This document shows, in pieces, positions 55,425 to 64,000 of a DNA stretch of 64,000 nucleotides. The position numbers and the translations under genes are program-made. Position 1 is the first letter of the stretch, and every line of letters begins with the position of its first letter. This DNA comes from Adiantum capillus-veneris (lineage: Eukaryota; Streptophyta; Polypodiopsida; Polypodiales; Pteridaceae). The notes below the pieces were generated by a model that saw nothing but the letters and a program-made list of their open reading frames with translations, had not been told where the DNA came from and ran no database searches. The stretch covers positions 18,739,991 to 18,803,990 of the forward strand of contig CM043942.1 of NCBI GenBank assembly GCA_014529385.2. Reading direction: 5' to 3'.

Positions 55425-55674
55425 CCTGATCTGATACCAATTGTTGGAATTAGGGTTGTGGGAAAACACACACAGCTTGGAGAAGATGAAGGAAGCTCAA
55501 GGCACACAACAATGAGTCTATTACTTAGTGTGCAATGGAAAGATAAGTTAGCCCTAGAGCGATGGGCGTATATACAATGCACGGGGGGAAAAACCTCCTA
55601 GTGAGGGAAAAAATACCCCGGTGGTCCTAAGTGTGTTCACAAACATCACTACCACATGTATATGGTAACAGTCA
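55425..55674 (-). repeat. Copia 5' LTR (233 bp) and primer-binding site
   Basis: LTR 55442-55674, minus strand TGACTGTTACCATATACATG to CCCTAATTCCAACA; TATA-like TGTATATACGCCC inside. AT then TGGTATCAGATCAGG (55439-55425). Compare the plus copy at 34852-35081. Confidence 0.88.
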
Positions 55675-55675
55675 G

Positions 55676-56035
55676 CCTGTCCATTCTCTGACAAATATCA
55701 CATGTCTTGCAAAAGGCTCGACCATGTGATACCACACTCTACCACGATAAACCAACCTGTAAAATTTTCTTATAAAAACTTCCAATGTGTGCTTCAGTAA
55801 CTACTTGCATCATGCCTTACATTAGTACATACCTTCTTAGAACTCCATAAATACCTAGTTGATACAAAGGTCATGCTATGATAATAAACTTGGACTTCTA
55901 AGAGTAAGAGACTTCTTACTGGATTGTGACGAGTCTTTTGGTAATATTCCATAAGAAATTATAAACATCTTGCCACTCTAGATCTTGCTCTTCAATAGTC
56001 ATAGTTTGAAACAATTCAAAATCGAGTAGCTCATC
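55676..56035 (-). pseudogene. Ty3/gypsy RNase H-integrase linker and HHCC finger
   Basis: Reading down: DELLDFELFQTMTIEEQDLEW, QDVYNFLWN, then PLYQLGIYGVLRRYV, EAHIGSFYKKILQVGLSW and FCKTCDICQRMD. The order LYxxGxxxVLRR, EAHxG, KIL, CxxCxxCQR is the gypsy integrase N-terminal zinc finger with preceding linker. Stops interrupt it. It is cut on the left by the copia LTR at 55674 and faces the plus-strand chromovirus fragment at 56041. Confidence 0.8.
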
Positions 56036-56040
56036 TCTCA

Positions 56041-57150
56041 ATGAATTTGATTAGACACCTTAAGTGCTTTTGGATAAGAATTATACGGGCCATAATGTGT
56101 CTTGTTAGGCTTATGAAATTTTTTAAATTCAAACTCCAAGAGAAACATCATCTAGTTGATGCAAAGTTCACCTCAAATTCTCAAAAATCCTTATTCTCAA
56201 CCATAGAAACTCAATTGGCCATTAGTATCACCTTTCATCCTTAAGCTGACGGCCAAACAGAGAGAACGAATTAGATTATCAAAGATTTGTTAGGAGCTTG
56301 TTGTATATATGAACGAAATAGGTTGACCATGTATTTATATTTGGTAGAATTTTGAAAAGGCCTTATTCTCAACCAGCCATAGAAACCCAATTGGACTTTA
56401 GTATCACTTATCATCCTCAAACTGATGGCAAAATGAAGAGAACGAATCAGATTATCAAAGAATTTTATGTGCTTATTGTATGTATGAACAAAATAAGTAG
56501 ACCATGTATTTATATCTGGTAAAATTTACCTATATTTCTTCCATTTTAATCTACACTTGAGATGTCTCATTTTCAAGCATTGTATAGACAAGAGTGCCTT
56601 ATTCCATTAAAGTGGATATACCCACTTATAAGAGTTCAAGCATCCAAAGACATGTTGGATGAGATGCAATTGTAGATTGACCTCATATGCTAAGATATAA
56701 AGACTGCTTAGGATAAAAGAGTTATGTTAACCCTAAACAATCTATCAACTCTTTGAAGACAAAGATATGGTATTTTTGAGATTGAATCTTAAATGCAGTT
56801 CTCTTTCAATGGGTGAGTGCAAGAAACTTAGTGCGAGATATTGTGGATCTTTTTTCATCACGGAAAGGACCAATGACCAAACTTACTGATAATTGTTTCC
56901 ACCTCATATCAAGGTACATATTGTTTTCCATGTCAGCTTGCTGAAGAAGTATGTACCCGATCCAAATTACATTCTGGATTATTCTCTCTTGTCTATTTCA
57001 ACCAATGGTACTTTTGAAGTACACTGTAAAACCATTCTTTAAAGTAGAACTAAACATCTTTGTAATCGCAAATAACGCCTTGTTAAATGGTCAACTTACC
57101 CCAAGGAAGATGCTACTTGATAATGCAATCATGTTTTGAGACTAGTTATC
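56041..57150 (+). pseudogene. Chromovirus integrase C-half and chromodomain
   Basis: HHLVDAKFTSNSQKSLFSTIETQLAISITFHP, stop, ADGQTERTN at about 56145-56270 is the integrase core end, with the catalytic Glu in QTERTN. Later pieces: ECKKLSARYCGSF (about 56820), PPHIKVHIVFHVSLLKKYVPDPN (about 56905-56970) and LVKWSTYPKEDATW (about 57085-57125), a partial chromodomain. Many stops. The missing upstream pol may have been the copy partly represented on the other strand at 55676-56035, but orientation differs, so they are separate fragments. Confidence 0.85.
56191..56534. repeat. Tandem duplication, 172-bp unit, in integrase
   Basis: TTATTCTCAACC at 56191 and 56363; both units code the integrase piece ending in the GQTER or equivalent motif and include TGTATTTATAT. 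Confidence 0.88.
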
Positions 57151-57200
57151 TAGACTTCATGTCAAGGTGAGGACACCTCAAATCTATGGCATTGGGAGAA

Positions 57201-58990
57201 TATAAGATCCCCAATTTTGGGGTCTCTTTAAAAATAAAAAAATAGATTTTGAGTGTACACTAATTTAGTTTTTGGTCTAAAATGCTTGTTGCGCAATGTT
57301 GGGAGATTTTAACACTAGACTTCTAATGAGCCACAAAATTGGCTGAAGCCACAAAAATGGCTCACATCAGGATTCTAGTAAATGAAACATAACTTTTGTA
57401 TATGACATCCAAATTTCATGAAACTTCTTAATTATGGGTTCAAGGTATGAAAAAGGTTTCTCAATACACAATTTACATGAAAAACTCAAAACTCAAAATT
57501 TTATTTTTCTAAAACTAGTAAATTTTACGTAAAACTGCACTTCAACACTTAACTTGGAGAAGTAAAAAAGGTCGGCAATCTTTGTATATGGGTTGAAAAG
57601 GCTTGATACATCTATCACATATCTATTGAGGGATTTTTCAAAGAAGTTTGGGCCTGCTTAACAATGATTTGGTTTACTTTCAAAAGAAAAAGAAAAAATT
57701 TTGCCCATCCGTACAAATTAATTGTAGAAGATGGCAATGGAAAGACACCTTTAGACCTTCATTTGCTCTGTAATATTTTTTATCAACTCATGTTGAGTGT
57801 TGTTCATAATTCCCTGAAACCATTTTCTATTTAGATAACTAGCATAGTGTTGAGAAATTTTTTACAAAGTCTCAAAAAGCCACAAAAGTGGCTAATTTTT
57901 TACAAGACTAGTGTTAAAGAGGAAAGCAATGTCATTTTCATGCTCTGGTAGATTAGACAAACACTTGGTTCAATTTTGGAAAACAAATCTTTTTAACATT
58001 TATTGTGTGAAAAGTAGGGCCGGATCCTTAACCTACGAGTTCCAAAGAAGCTGAGGTTCAATTTTTTAAAAAACTACTTTTTGAGTTCTTTTCGTGCTTT
58101 TCATTGAAAAGCAAATTTGTTTCCTAGTTTAGGTAGGATAGGTGAAGGTATGATTCAATTTTAGGAAATTTTTCTTGTTTTTTTTCTTTTCACATCTTTT
58201 TTTATCTTTTCGTGTTTTTTGATGTTCTAAAAAAGAACTGTGCTTTTTAGTATTGTTTAAACCCAAAAATATTATTTCTAGTGAAAAACGGACATACAAT
58301 AAAGAAACAAGATTTTTATGGAAATTACCTCTTTGAAAAGCGGCACCATAAATACTACAGGTTGGTACGATAAGTGTCATGATTATACTAGGGTACCTCG
58401 ATGTGGTCTAGTTCAAGTACAATCTCATTAGTTACTCAGGTACCATTTTATTGACTGGGTTACTGCAAGAAAATTGAATGGTTTGGCTAGAGTTGACTTC
58501 CAAAAGCAAGGCCATGTTTTAGCAAAAATACAAAAATGAAAGAGCTATTCCAAGCTAGAAATGGGGTACTCATTTTTCCTAGGGGAGCACTCCAACTTGA
58601 AGAATTAGCATATAAAAGGCCTTAGTGCTCAATTTTTGGGTATCACATTTGTATAGAATACAATAAAATCCTTCCTACATGTTATACAAAGGTGGTGCAA
58701 GCTCTCCATCACCATCCCCATAAGAATCTCTCTCATGTTCATGAGAAGAAGAAGAAAAAGAAGAAGAACAATCTCTCTCTTATCATAATCTCTTCTCTAT
58801 TCATTGTGTACGTATTGTACATCACCTTTGTGGTGGAATCCTCTACATAGATCTCATGACCGCTCTCTTGTGGCAAAGAAAAAATCATTTTGATCATTGG
58901 TAATCACTTCTTGTTCACAATTAGAAGCTCTAAACTCCATATTCATCATCTCTTTCTCTCTCTACTTTTGTTTTTGAGAAACTATGCTCT
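57201..58990 (+). repeat. Chromovirus 3' LTR (candidate) with MITE inside
   Basis: After the chromodomain and GAGGACACCTCAAATC..GGGAGAA, an LTR start TATAAGATCCCC (decayed TG) at 57201. A TATA box TATAAAAGG starts at 58611, an AATAAAATCC signal at about 58661, then CT-rich R/U5-like sequence to about 58990. MITE copy B (57313-57913) is inserted in its upstream part. The right boundary is approximate. Confidence 0.55.
57313..57913. mobile_element. MITE family T, copy B
   Basis: 601 bp, ends CACTAGACTTCTAATGAGCC and TTTTTACAAGACTAGTG, TTAA at 57309-57312 and 57914-57917. It aligns with copy A along the whole length, including TCAAAGAAGTTTGGG, TATTTTTTATCAACT and AGCCACAAAAGTGGCTA. It carries no insertion at the site where copy A has the 173-bp element. 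Confidence 0.88.
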
Positions 58991-60748
58991 TGATAGTTTT
59001 TTTTTGTGTACATAGTCATGTATGGGCTTGCAAGACATGTACAAGGATGCTCCATGTTTGTTCGTCGTGTACACAACGCAAAACTGTTTTGGTTGTATCT
59101 CTAAATCATTATGAATCAAGTCAAACCCTTTGAGTCAAAGATGGATCACGTCATTTAGAGAGTTTTCTCTTTCATGTGTCATGTGAATTGTTTGCTTGAG
59201 TGAATAGTTATGATCAAAATACAACTTGTTGCCCATTGCATCCTAGGCTGCTTGGGGAGTCACTCTATAGACTTTTCAGATGGAAGAACCCACTAAGCCA
59301 AATCAAGACCTTGCTTAGGCATGTTGTTAAATATATTTAGATCACCTTTATCACTTCATGAGTGCGATTTACTGGTACCATATAAAGTCATGGGTTTGAT
59401 GTGAGTTTTATATATGTTTTATGGTTTGTTTTGGTGATTTGAATTCATGTGTTTGATGTCCATAATCTTATGTGTGGATAGATAGCTAGCCAATCCAAGG
59501 TATGTAGGTACTTTTGTATAAAATACCTTTCATTTTGTGTCATGGTTGTTAACATAAGTCTCATATGGGTAGAGTGATATGGCAAGGAAATACTCTATGT
59601 TATAGGGCTAAACTTGATGCATTGATCTAGGTCAAACACTCTCTTTTGTATGTCGTGTGTGTGTATCCAAAAATAGGAAAAAGTGGTTTTGCACCTACAT
59701 GTAAAGTTATGGCATATGGTTGATCAAAGTGATGGGGCTGTTTTGCATCACCAATTGGGTTTTTGTGATAATATTGCATAATTCATGAATCTCAAAGATA
59801 GATGTGAATGTCTCTGTGCATGTGTATATTGCTTTCCATGCTCTATGTGCAAGGAGAGTGAGATGCGATCATGGTACACCATGGTTAAACACTTCCAAAA
59901 CGGTGTTTTGAGATTATGCTTAGTCACTCGTTAGACTTCTCTGTATTCATAAAAAATTGTTTTTTAAAGGGACATGTGTGTTGGTTGAGTTTGACTATAG
60001 TATGTATAGTCAAAACTCCAAGTGTGGAGGCGGTTTAGTGAGTAATATGGTTTATGGTCAAAGGCTGAGGATCCCCTGGTTTTGGTTGTGAATGTCGATG
60101 TGGCTCTTGGATTTTGTATTTGGTTATGACTAGTGTTACTAAAATACTGTCAAAATTTTTGCATCCATGTTATATACTAAAACGGTTTTGCAAGATGCAT
60201 GTGCATCACCTAGAGTAAGGTGGAATGCTCACTCATGTGATGAGAATTAGATTATGGTTTATGGTTTTGGATTGGATTATGAAGTGGTTTTGATATTCTA
60301 TGTTAGATGTGTAAGGGAAGAGATCCTGTCCAGCCTGATTGCCTTAGAAAGGATTGTTCAAGTGCATATCCAAGGTGTTATTTTGGTTCGACTCATGTGT
60401 GATGTTTCTCATGAAAGCGTCGATACAAGATTAGGAAAACCTACATCGCTTAGTCTTAGATAACAGGATGACATGGGGATTTGGTTGATCGGGTGTTGCC
60501 TAAGTCTTCTTCTTCTTATGGTTAGGTTCATCTACACGATTAGTGCATCGAGGATTGAATGACCTATATCATAAAATCTAATATCTAGCTTTACCCAAAT
60601 CATTTCTCATACTAAATTGATCATTTGATATGGGAAGGTAAAAGGGGAAACCAGAGCTAGAACATGGATATGTATTGTTAGACCTAGCTCAATACAGGGC
60701 CAAAAACAAGAGCTCACAAGGAGATGGTCTACTACAGAACAATGTGAA
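58991..60748. other. No gene seen
   Basis: GT-rich plus strand with stops in all frames. A 69-aa ORF at 60254-60463 is unremarkable. No LTR, primer-binding site or protein motif found. Confidence 0.5.
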
Positions 60749-60848
60749 AATAATGGATCTTAAAAGACCTTAGGGATAGCTTCAATTAAAGTCCTACAAA
60801 TAATGGAGCTTAAAATACCTTAGGGTTAGCTTCATTAAAATACTCCAA
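60749..60848. repeat. Tandem duplication, 50-bp unit
   Basis: AATAATGGATCTTAAAAGACC at 60749 and AATAATGGAGCTTAAAATACC at 60799; both followed by TTAGGGxTAGCTTCA. Confidence 0.9.
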
Positions 60849-60894
60849 AGGTTAGTGTTAGAAGTCCTTAGAACTTAGGGTAAGCTAAGCATGT

Positions 60895-61068
60895 GCTTGA
60901 GGTGCTTGTCGTGGTTGAGCTGACTAAGACTCTTGAAGTGCTTTTTGTGCTTTAGCAGACTAAGGTGCTTGAGGTGCTTGATGACCAAGGTGCTTGAGGT
61001 GCTTGTCATGCTTGATGACTAAGATGCTTGAGGTGATTTTCATGCTTGAAGGCCAAGGTGCTTGTGAT
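60895..61068. repeat. Minisatellite, 34-36-bp unit, five copies
   Basis: Units built on GTGCTTGAGGTGCTTGTCAT followed by GCTTGATGACTAAG; lengths about 36, 35, 25, 34 and 34 bp. It ends six bases before the copia LTR at 61074. Confidence 0.88.
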
Positions 61069-61073
61069 GTATG

Positions 61074-61256
61074 TGTTGGGGTATAAAGCCCAATGTGGTC
61101 GCCCAGGTAAGTGGGCGGGCGGCCAGGTATGTACACATATTCTTTTGTATAAGAACTCACTATGCTCTACACATTACAACAGAGCGAGTTCACCATATCT
61201 TCGTGCTCTTCTTCTCACACTCTCTCTCGCGTTGCACTTCTGCTCGTACTCCTTCA
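61074..61256 (+). repeat. Copia 5' LTR, 183 bp
   Basis: TGTTGGGGTATAAAGCCC to GTACTCCTTCA. TATA-like TGTATAAGAAC near 61146, about 110 bp before the end. CT-rich U5. The 3' LTR is outside the window. Confidence 0.9.
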
Positions 61257-61258
61257 AT

Positions 61259-62368
61259 TGGTATCAGAGCTCAGATCGAGGCTCGGGGCAGCACTGCAGG
61301 AAGCTAGAGTCACCTGCTCATATTGGAGTGAGATTCGATAGGCAAAGACACGGCCCCAAATCCTGTGGGAGTTCTCGAAGGACTTGGTGTGCTCATGGTG
61401 TGCTCATAATTTCATTCTAAGGTCATCTCGACCACCGTTCGGCTTCGAAAAAGTTCTACGCAGGCCATTTTCGACTACGTGGTCTCGGCAGGGTGCAGAT
61501 CCGACTCTGCAAATTTGGGGTTTCGACTTACGACTGCAGGTGCTGAGGATATCGGCACTCCCAAGAGTGCTGATTTGTGGCTGTCTACACATCGAAGGAC
61601 GGCTCACAATTCTTGGAGGCATGTCACATACGACATGGGTGCATCTACACATAGACTGTAGGCGACATCCACTAGTTCATCAGGTAGCTTGTGTTCGCTA
61701 CTTGATATTCCAGATTTCATCCTGACATTGCAGGTACTTCCACATGGGATGTATTGTCAGAGACGATGTATGTCTGTTGAGGGTATGCTGGCTGTGAGTC
61801 ACACAGCAAACAACCGCCACAGCGGTTACAGCATACAGTGGGAAATTTGTGGATGTATGACTTTGTGGGAAGTCTATGTATTGTCAGATTTACTGCAGCC
61901 TTTATTGAGGGTCGCGTGAGGTTTTATTGAGCTAGGGGATTCTCGAATGTTGAGATCCTTTCGGTGATACAGGTCTTGGAGCGATCCCTCGAGCACCCTT
62001 AGATAGGCAGCTAGGGTGTATTGACTGTGAGTTAAACAGCTGGGATTGCATCTTTGCTTTACTGCCATTGAGGCATTAATGCAGTCTATGCTTATAGGAT
62101 AGTGTGACAGGACAGTGAGAGACAGTACAGGTGCAGGGCAGGTTTACCCACATCTTACAGTGTTAGAGAGACAGTGGTTTTTTGAGCTTTTTTTGGTCTG
62201 TTTTTTAGTACACCAGAGCCATTTTACAAAGGAGACTCTGCCAAAATTTCTGCAGAATCTGAAGCTTTCTTAGTTCATTTGACAGGTTGATATTGGTTCA
62301 GAGGTCAGTTTACAAGGGAAACTCTGCCGAATTTTTCCCAGGAAAGTAAACTACTGTGAAGCGTAGCT
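61259..62368 (+). other. Primer-binding site and 1.1-kb leader
   Basis: TGGTATCAGAGC at 61259-61270 is a perfect initiator-Met primer-binding site, two bases after the LTR. The leader up to the gag ATG is long for copia and has no long frame. It contains two related blocks TTTACAAxGGxxACTCTGCC at 62223 and 62309. Confidence 0.85.
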
Positions 62369-63745
62369 ATGGCTAGATCACAGGACACTGCTCTTTACAA
62401 TATCAAGAAGCTGGATGGAACCAATTTCCCATTGTGGAAGAAGCAGATTTGGCACGTGTTGGTACAAAAGAAGCAGATAAAACCTATAAAGCTCAAGGGG
62501 ATAAAACCAGAAGATATGGACGAAGATGAATGGAGCGAAATGGATGAATTAGCACTTTCTACCATTATGCTGACTTTGGCAGAAAGCGTTTACTTCAATG
62601 TAGCAGATGAGATGTTGGCTTATCAAGCATGGTTAAAGCTGAGTGATCTTTATGAGAAGCAGAGTGCAGCTTCACAGGTATACTGGCTTAAGAAGCTTGT
62701 TGACTTGAAGATGAAAGAAGGGACACCTATGTCCAATCATCTGAATGAATTCAACACAATCTATAGTCAGTTGTCAGCTCAAGGTGTCATGTTTGATGAA
62801 CCTGTTAGATCTATGTTCTTGTTGATCACATTGCCCGAAAGTTGGGACACTTTTCGCACAGCTTTGAGTAATTCTGCACCTCCAGATGGTTTGAACATAG
62901 CAGGTGTAGAAGGAAGTCTGCTTACTGAAGAAACCAATAGAAAGACAATGGACAAAGGCAAAGGAACATCCTTAGTTGTCAGGGGAAGGACCAAAGAAAA
63001 GTACAAAGGTGGAAAGAGGAATCAGTCTCGTAGCAAGTCCCGCAGTGCTAAAGGCAAGAGTGACATAGAATGCTACCATTGTGGCAAGAAGGGTCACATG
63101 AAAAGAGACTGCAGAGAATGGAAAGCAGAAAAAGGCAAAGAGAAAGCTGAAGACCATGGTGAGAAGAACAAGTCCTCAGTGAAGATTCAAGAAATAAATG
63201 TGACAAACACTGTTGCAGAGGATGACAGTCTAGTTTCAGGAGACATCTACTTCTTGAAGAATACAATGGACTCAGCTCTTCTTACAGCATCTGATGGAAA
63301 TGCACTGAGTGACTGGATTATAGACTCAGGGGCATCACTTCATGTGTCTCCAAACAAGGAGTGGTTTACCTCTTATGTGACCACTAAAGATCATATTCGG
63401 CTAGGCAATGGGCAGACATGTGAGATCTTAGGTGTTGGAGATGTTCAATTGAAGTTTCAGAATGGCTCTTCTTTCACACTGAAGAATGTGAGACATGTTC
63501 CCGCAATTACAAAGAGCTTGATCAACACAGATTTACTTGATGATGTTGGCTACGTCACCACTTTTGGACATAACATGTGGAAGATATCCAAGGGTTCTAT
63601 GACAGTAGCACATGGAGTAAAGTCTGGAGGACTTCACATGATTTATGTATCAAATGTCTCTAAAAATGTAATCAATGTAACCGAGCAGCCGAATGTTTCT
63701 TTGTGGCATAGCCGGTTAGGACATATGTCCAAGAAGGGAATGTAA
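62369..63745 (+). CDS. Copia Gag-protease polyprotein, N-terminal 458 aa
   Basis: Open frame MARSQDTALYNIKKLDGTNF to LWHSRLGHMSKKGM. Residues about 15-190 are the UBN2-type capsid (FPLWKKQIWHVL, AWLKLSDLYEKQSA, FLLITLPESWDTF). A Lys/Arg-rich stretch (about 205-230) precedes the CCHC zinc knuckle CYHCGKKGHMKRDC at 235-248. The aspartic protease active site WIIDSGASLHVSP has DSGAS at 319-323. A GAG-pre-integrase motif begins near 444. Start chosen as the first Met in good context after the leader. In an intact element the frame would continue; here TAA at 63743 ends it, and reading past it gives the integrase. The protein would assemble RNA-containing particles in the cytoplasm. Confidence 0.92.
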   Translation: MARSQDTALYNIKKLDGTNFPLWKKQIWHVLVQKKQIKPIKLKGIKPEDMDEDEWSEMDELALSTIMLTLAESVYFNVADEMLAYQAWLKLSDLYEKQSAASQVYWLKKLVDLKMKEGTPMSNHLNEFNTIYSQLSAQGVMFDEPVRSMFLLITLPESWDTFRTALSNSAPPDGLNIAGVEGSLLTEETNRKTMDKGKGTSLVVRGRTKEKYKGGKRNQSRSKSRSAKGKSDIECYHCGKKGHMKRDCREWKAEKGKEKAEDHGEKNKSSVKIQEINVTNTVAEDDSLVSGDIYFLKNTMDSALLTASDGNALSDWIIDSGASLHVSPNKEWFTSYVTTKDHIRLGNGQTCEILGVGDVQLKFQNGSSFTLKNVRHVPAITKSLINTDLLDDVGYVTTFGHNMWKISKGSMTVAHGVKSGGLHMIYVSNVSKNVINVTEQPNVSLWHSRLGHMSKKGM

Positions 63746-64000
63746 ATCTTGTCTCATTCTGGTTATTTGCCTGGCTTTTCATTTAATGATTTTGAATTCT
63801 GTGAACATTGTCTGTATGGTAAGCAAACACAACAGCCACATAAGCATAGAAGCAGTAGAAGAGATACATAGTTGGCACTTGTTCATAGTGATTTGTGTGG
63901 ACCTATGCCTAACCTATCTCTAGGGGGAGCTTCTTACTTTATGACATTTATAGATGATTACTCGAGGAAAGTATGGGTTTACTTTCTCAAGCACAAGGAT
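63746..64000 (+). pseudogene. Copia integrase N-terminal region, past a stop
   Basis: Same frame as gag: SGYLPGFSFNDFEFCEHCLYGKQTQ (HHCC finger end, CEHC), a TAG at 63868-63870, then [38 protein letters not shown], with the first catalytic Asp in HSD. Only two stops separate this from an open frame, so the element is the least decayed here. It runs off the window. Confidence 0.92.

Larger units (their letters stand above)
50885..55674 (-). mobile_element. Ty1/copia element, 5' LTR to RNase H, 3'-truncated
   Basis: In minus-strand order: LTR (55674-55442), initiator-Met primer-binding site TGGTATCAGATCAGG (55439-55425), gag, protease, integrase, RT and RNase H, ending at SLAYVPT near 50893 where AT-rich satellite DNA begins. 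No 3' LTR is present. The order protease-integrase-RT-RNase H is diagnostic of copia. A related plus-strand copy lies at 34852-36200. Confidence 0.93.

Noticed and set aside
1-64000. tRNA or rRNA genes
   Set aside because: Only primer-binding sites complementary to tRNA ends were found; no cloverleaf with A and B boxes was recognised by eye.

Overview
This is plant nuclear DNA made almost entirely of decayed, nested transposable elements; no intact host gene, rRNA, tRNA or CRISPR array is visible. The evidence is the element types: LTR retrotransposons primed by initiator tRNA-Met, chromoviruses with a chromodomain, L1-like LINEs with a C-terminal zinc knuckle, a BED/DUF659-type hAT transposase, and a broken pentatricopeptide-repeat (PPR) gene. 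Long (GA)n, (GT)n and homopolymer tracts are common. The style of the PPR remnant and the large nested intergenic space suggest a large-genome plant such as a fern or gymnosperm. That placement is inference and is not proven by anything in the window.

Layout. 1-1878: 3' end of an L1-like LINE with poly(A). 1879-9000: a low-coding LTR element ('family X', plus copy) split by a second LINE (2741-6700) with a clean 19-bp target-site duplication. That LINE's reverse transcriptase is itself split by a 0.78-kb insertion carrying a 70-bp tandem array. 9001-12028: a short inverted family-X tail, then a degenerate Ty3/gypsy pol. 12029-15590: a gag-only LTR element on the minus strand. 15610-16019: PPR pseudogene. 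16590-18435: remnant of a retroelement protease and an unassigned 135-aa ORF. 19704-20450: LTR-like promoter block. 20485-23486: a second gag-only, copia-like LTR element. 25645-30060: LTR fragments, microsatellites and a Ty3/gypsy RT fragment. 30626-34557: a candidate complete but dead hAT element with an unusual hairpin-repeat array. 34852-36200: copia LTR and gag remnant.

36809-41710: minus-strand copy of family X. 42284-44165: local tandem duplications and a gypsy gag remnant. 45275-46059 and 57313-57913: two copies of one MITE family, the first containing a nested 173-bp MITE with a perfect 9-bp duplication. 46610-48560 and 50390-50870: inverted arrays of an AT-rich repeat of about 150 bp. 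49352-50000 and 56041-57150: chromovirus fragments. 50885-55674: a copia element, 5' LTR to RNase H, on the minus strand. 55676-56035: gypsy RNase H-integrase linker. 61074-64000: the 5' part of the youngest copia element, with an open 458-aa gag-protease frame, running off the window.

How it fits together: nothing here acts as a pathway. The history is one of serial insertion, with LINE into family X, an unknown element into the LINE, a gag-only LTR element into gypsy pol, a MITE into a MITE, and a MITE into a chromovirus LTR. The least explained features are the covarying hairpin array upstream of the hAT transposase, the splice-like intron shared by both family-X copies, and the TTAA-flanked MITE family.
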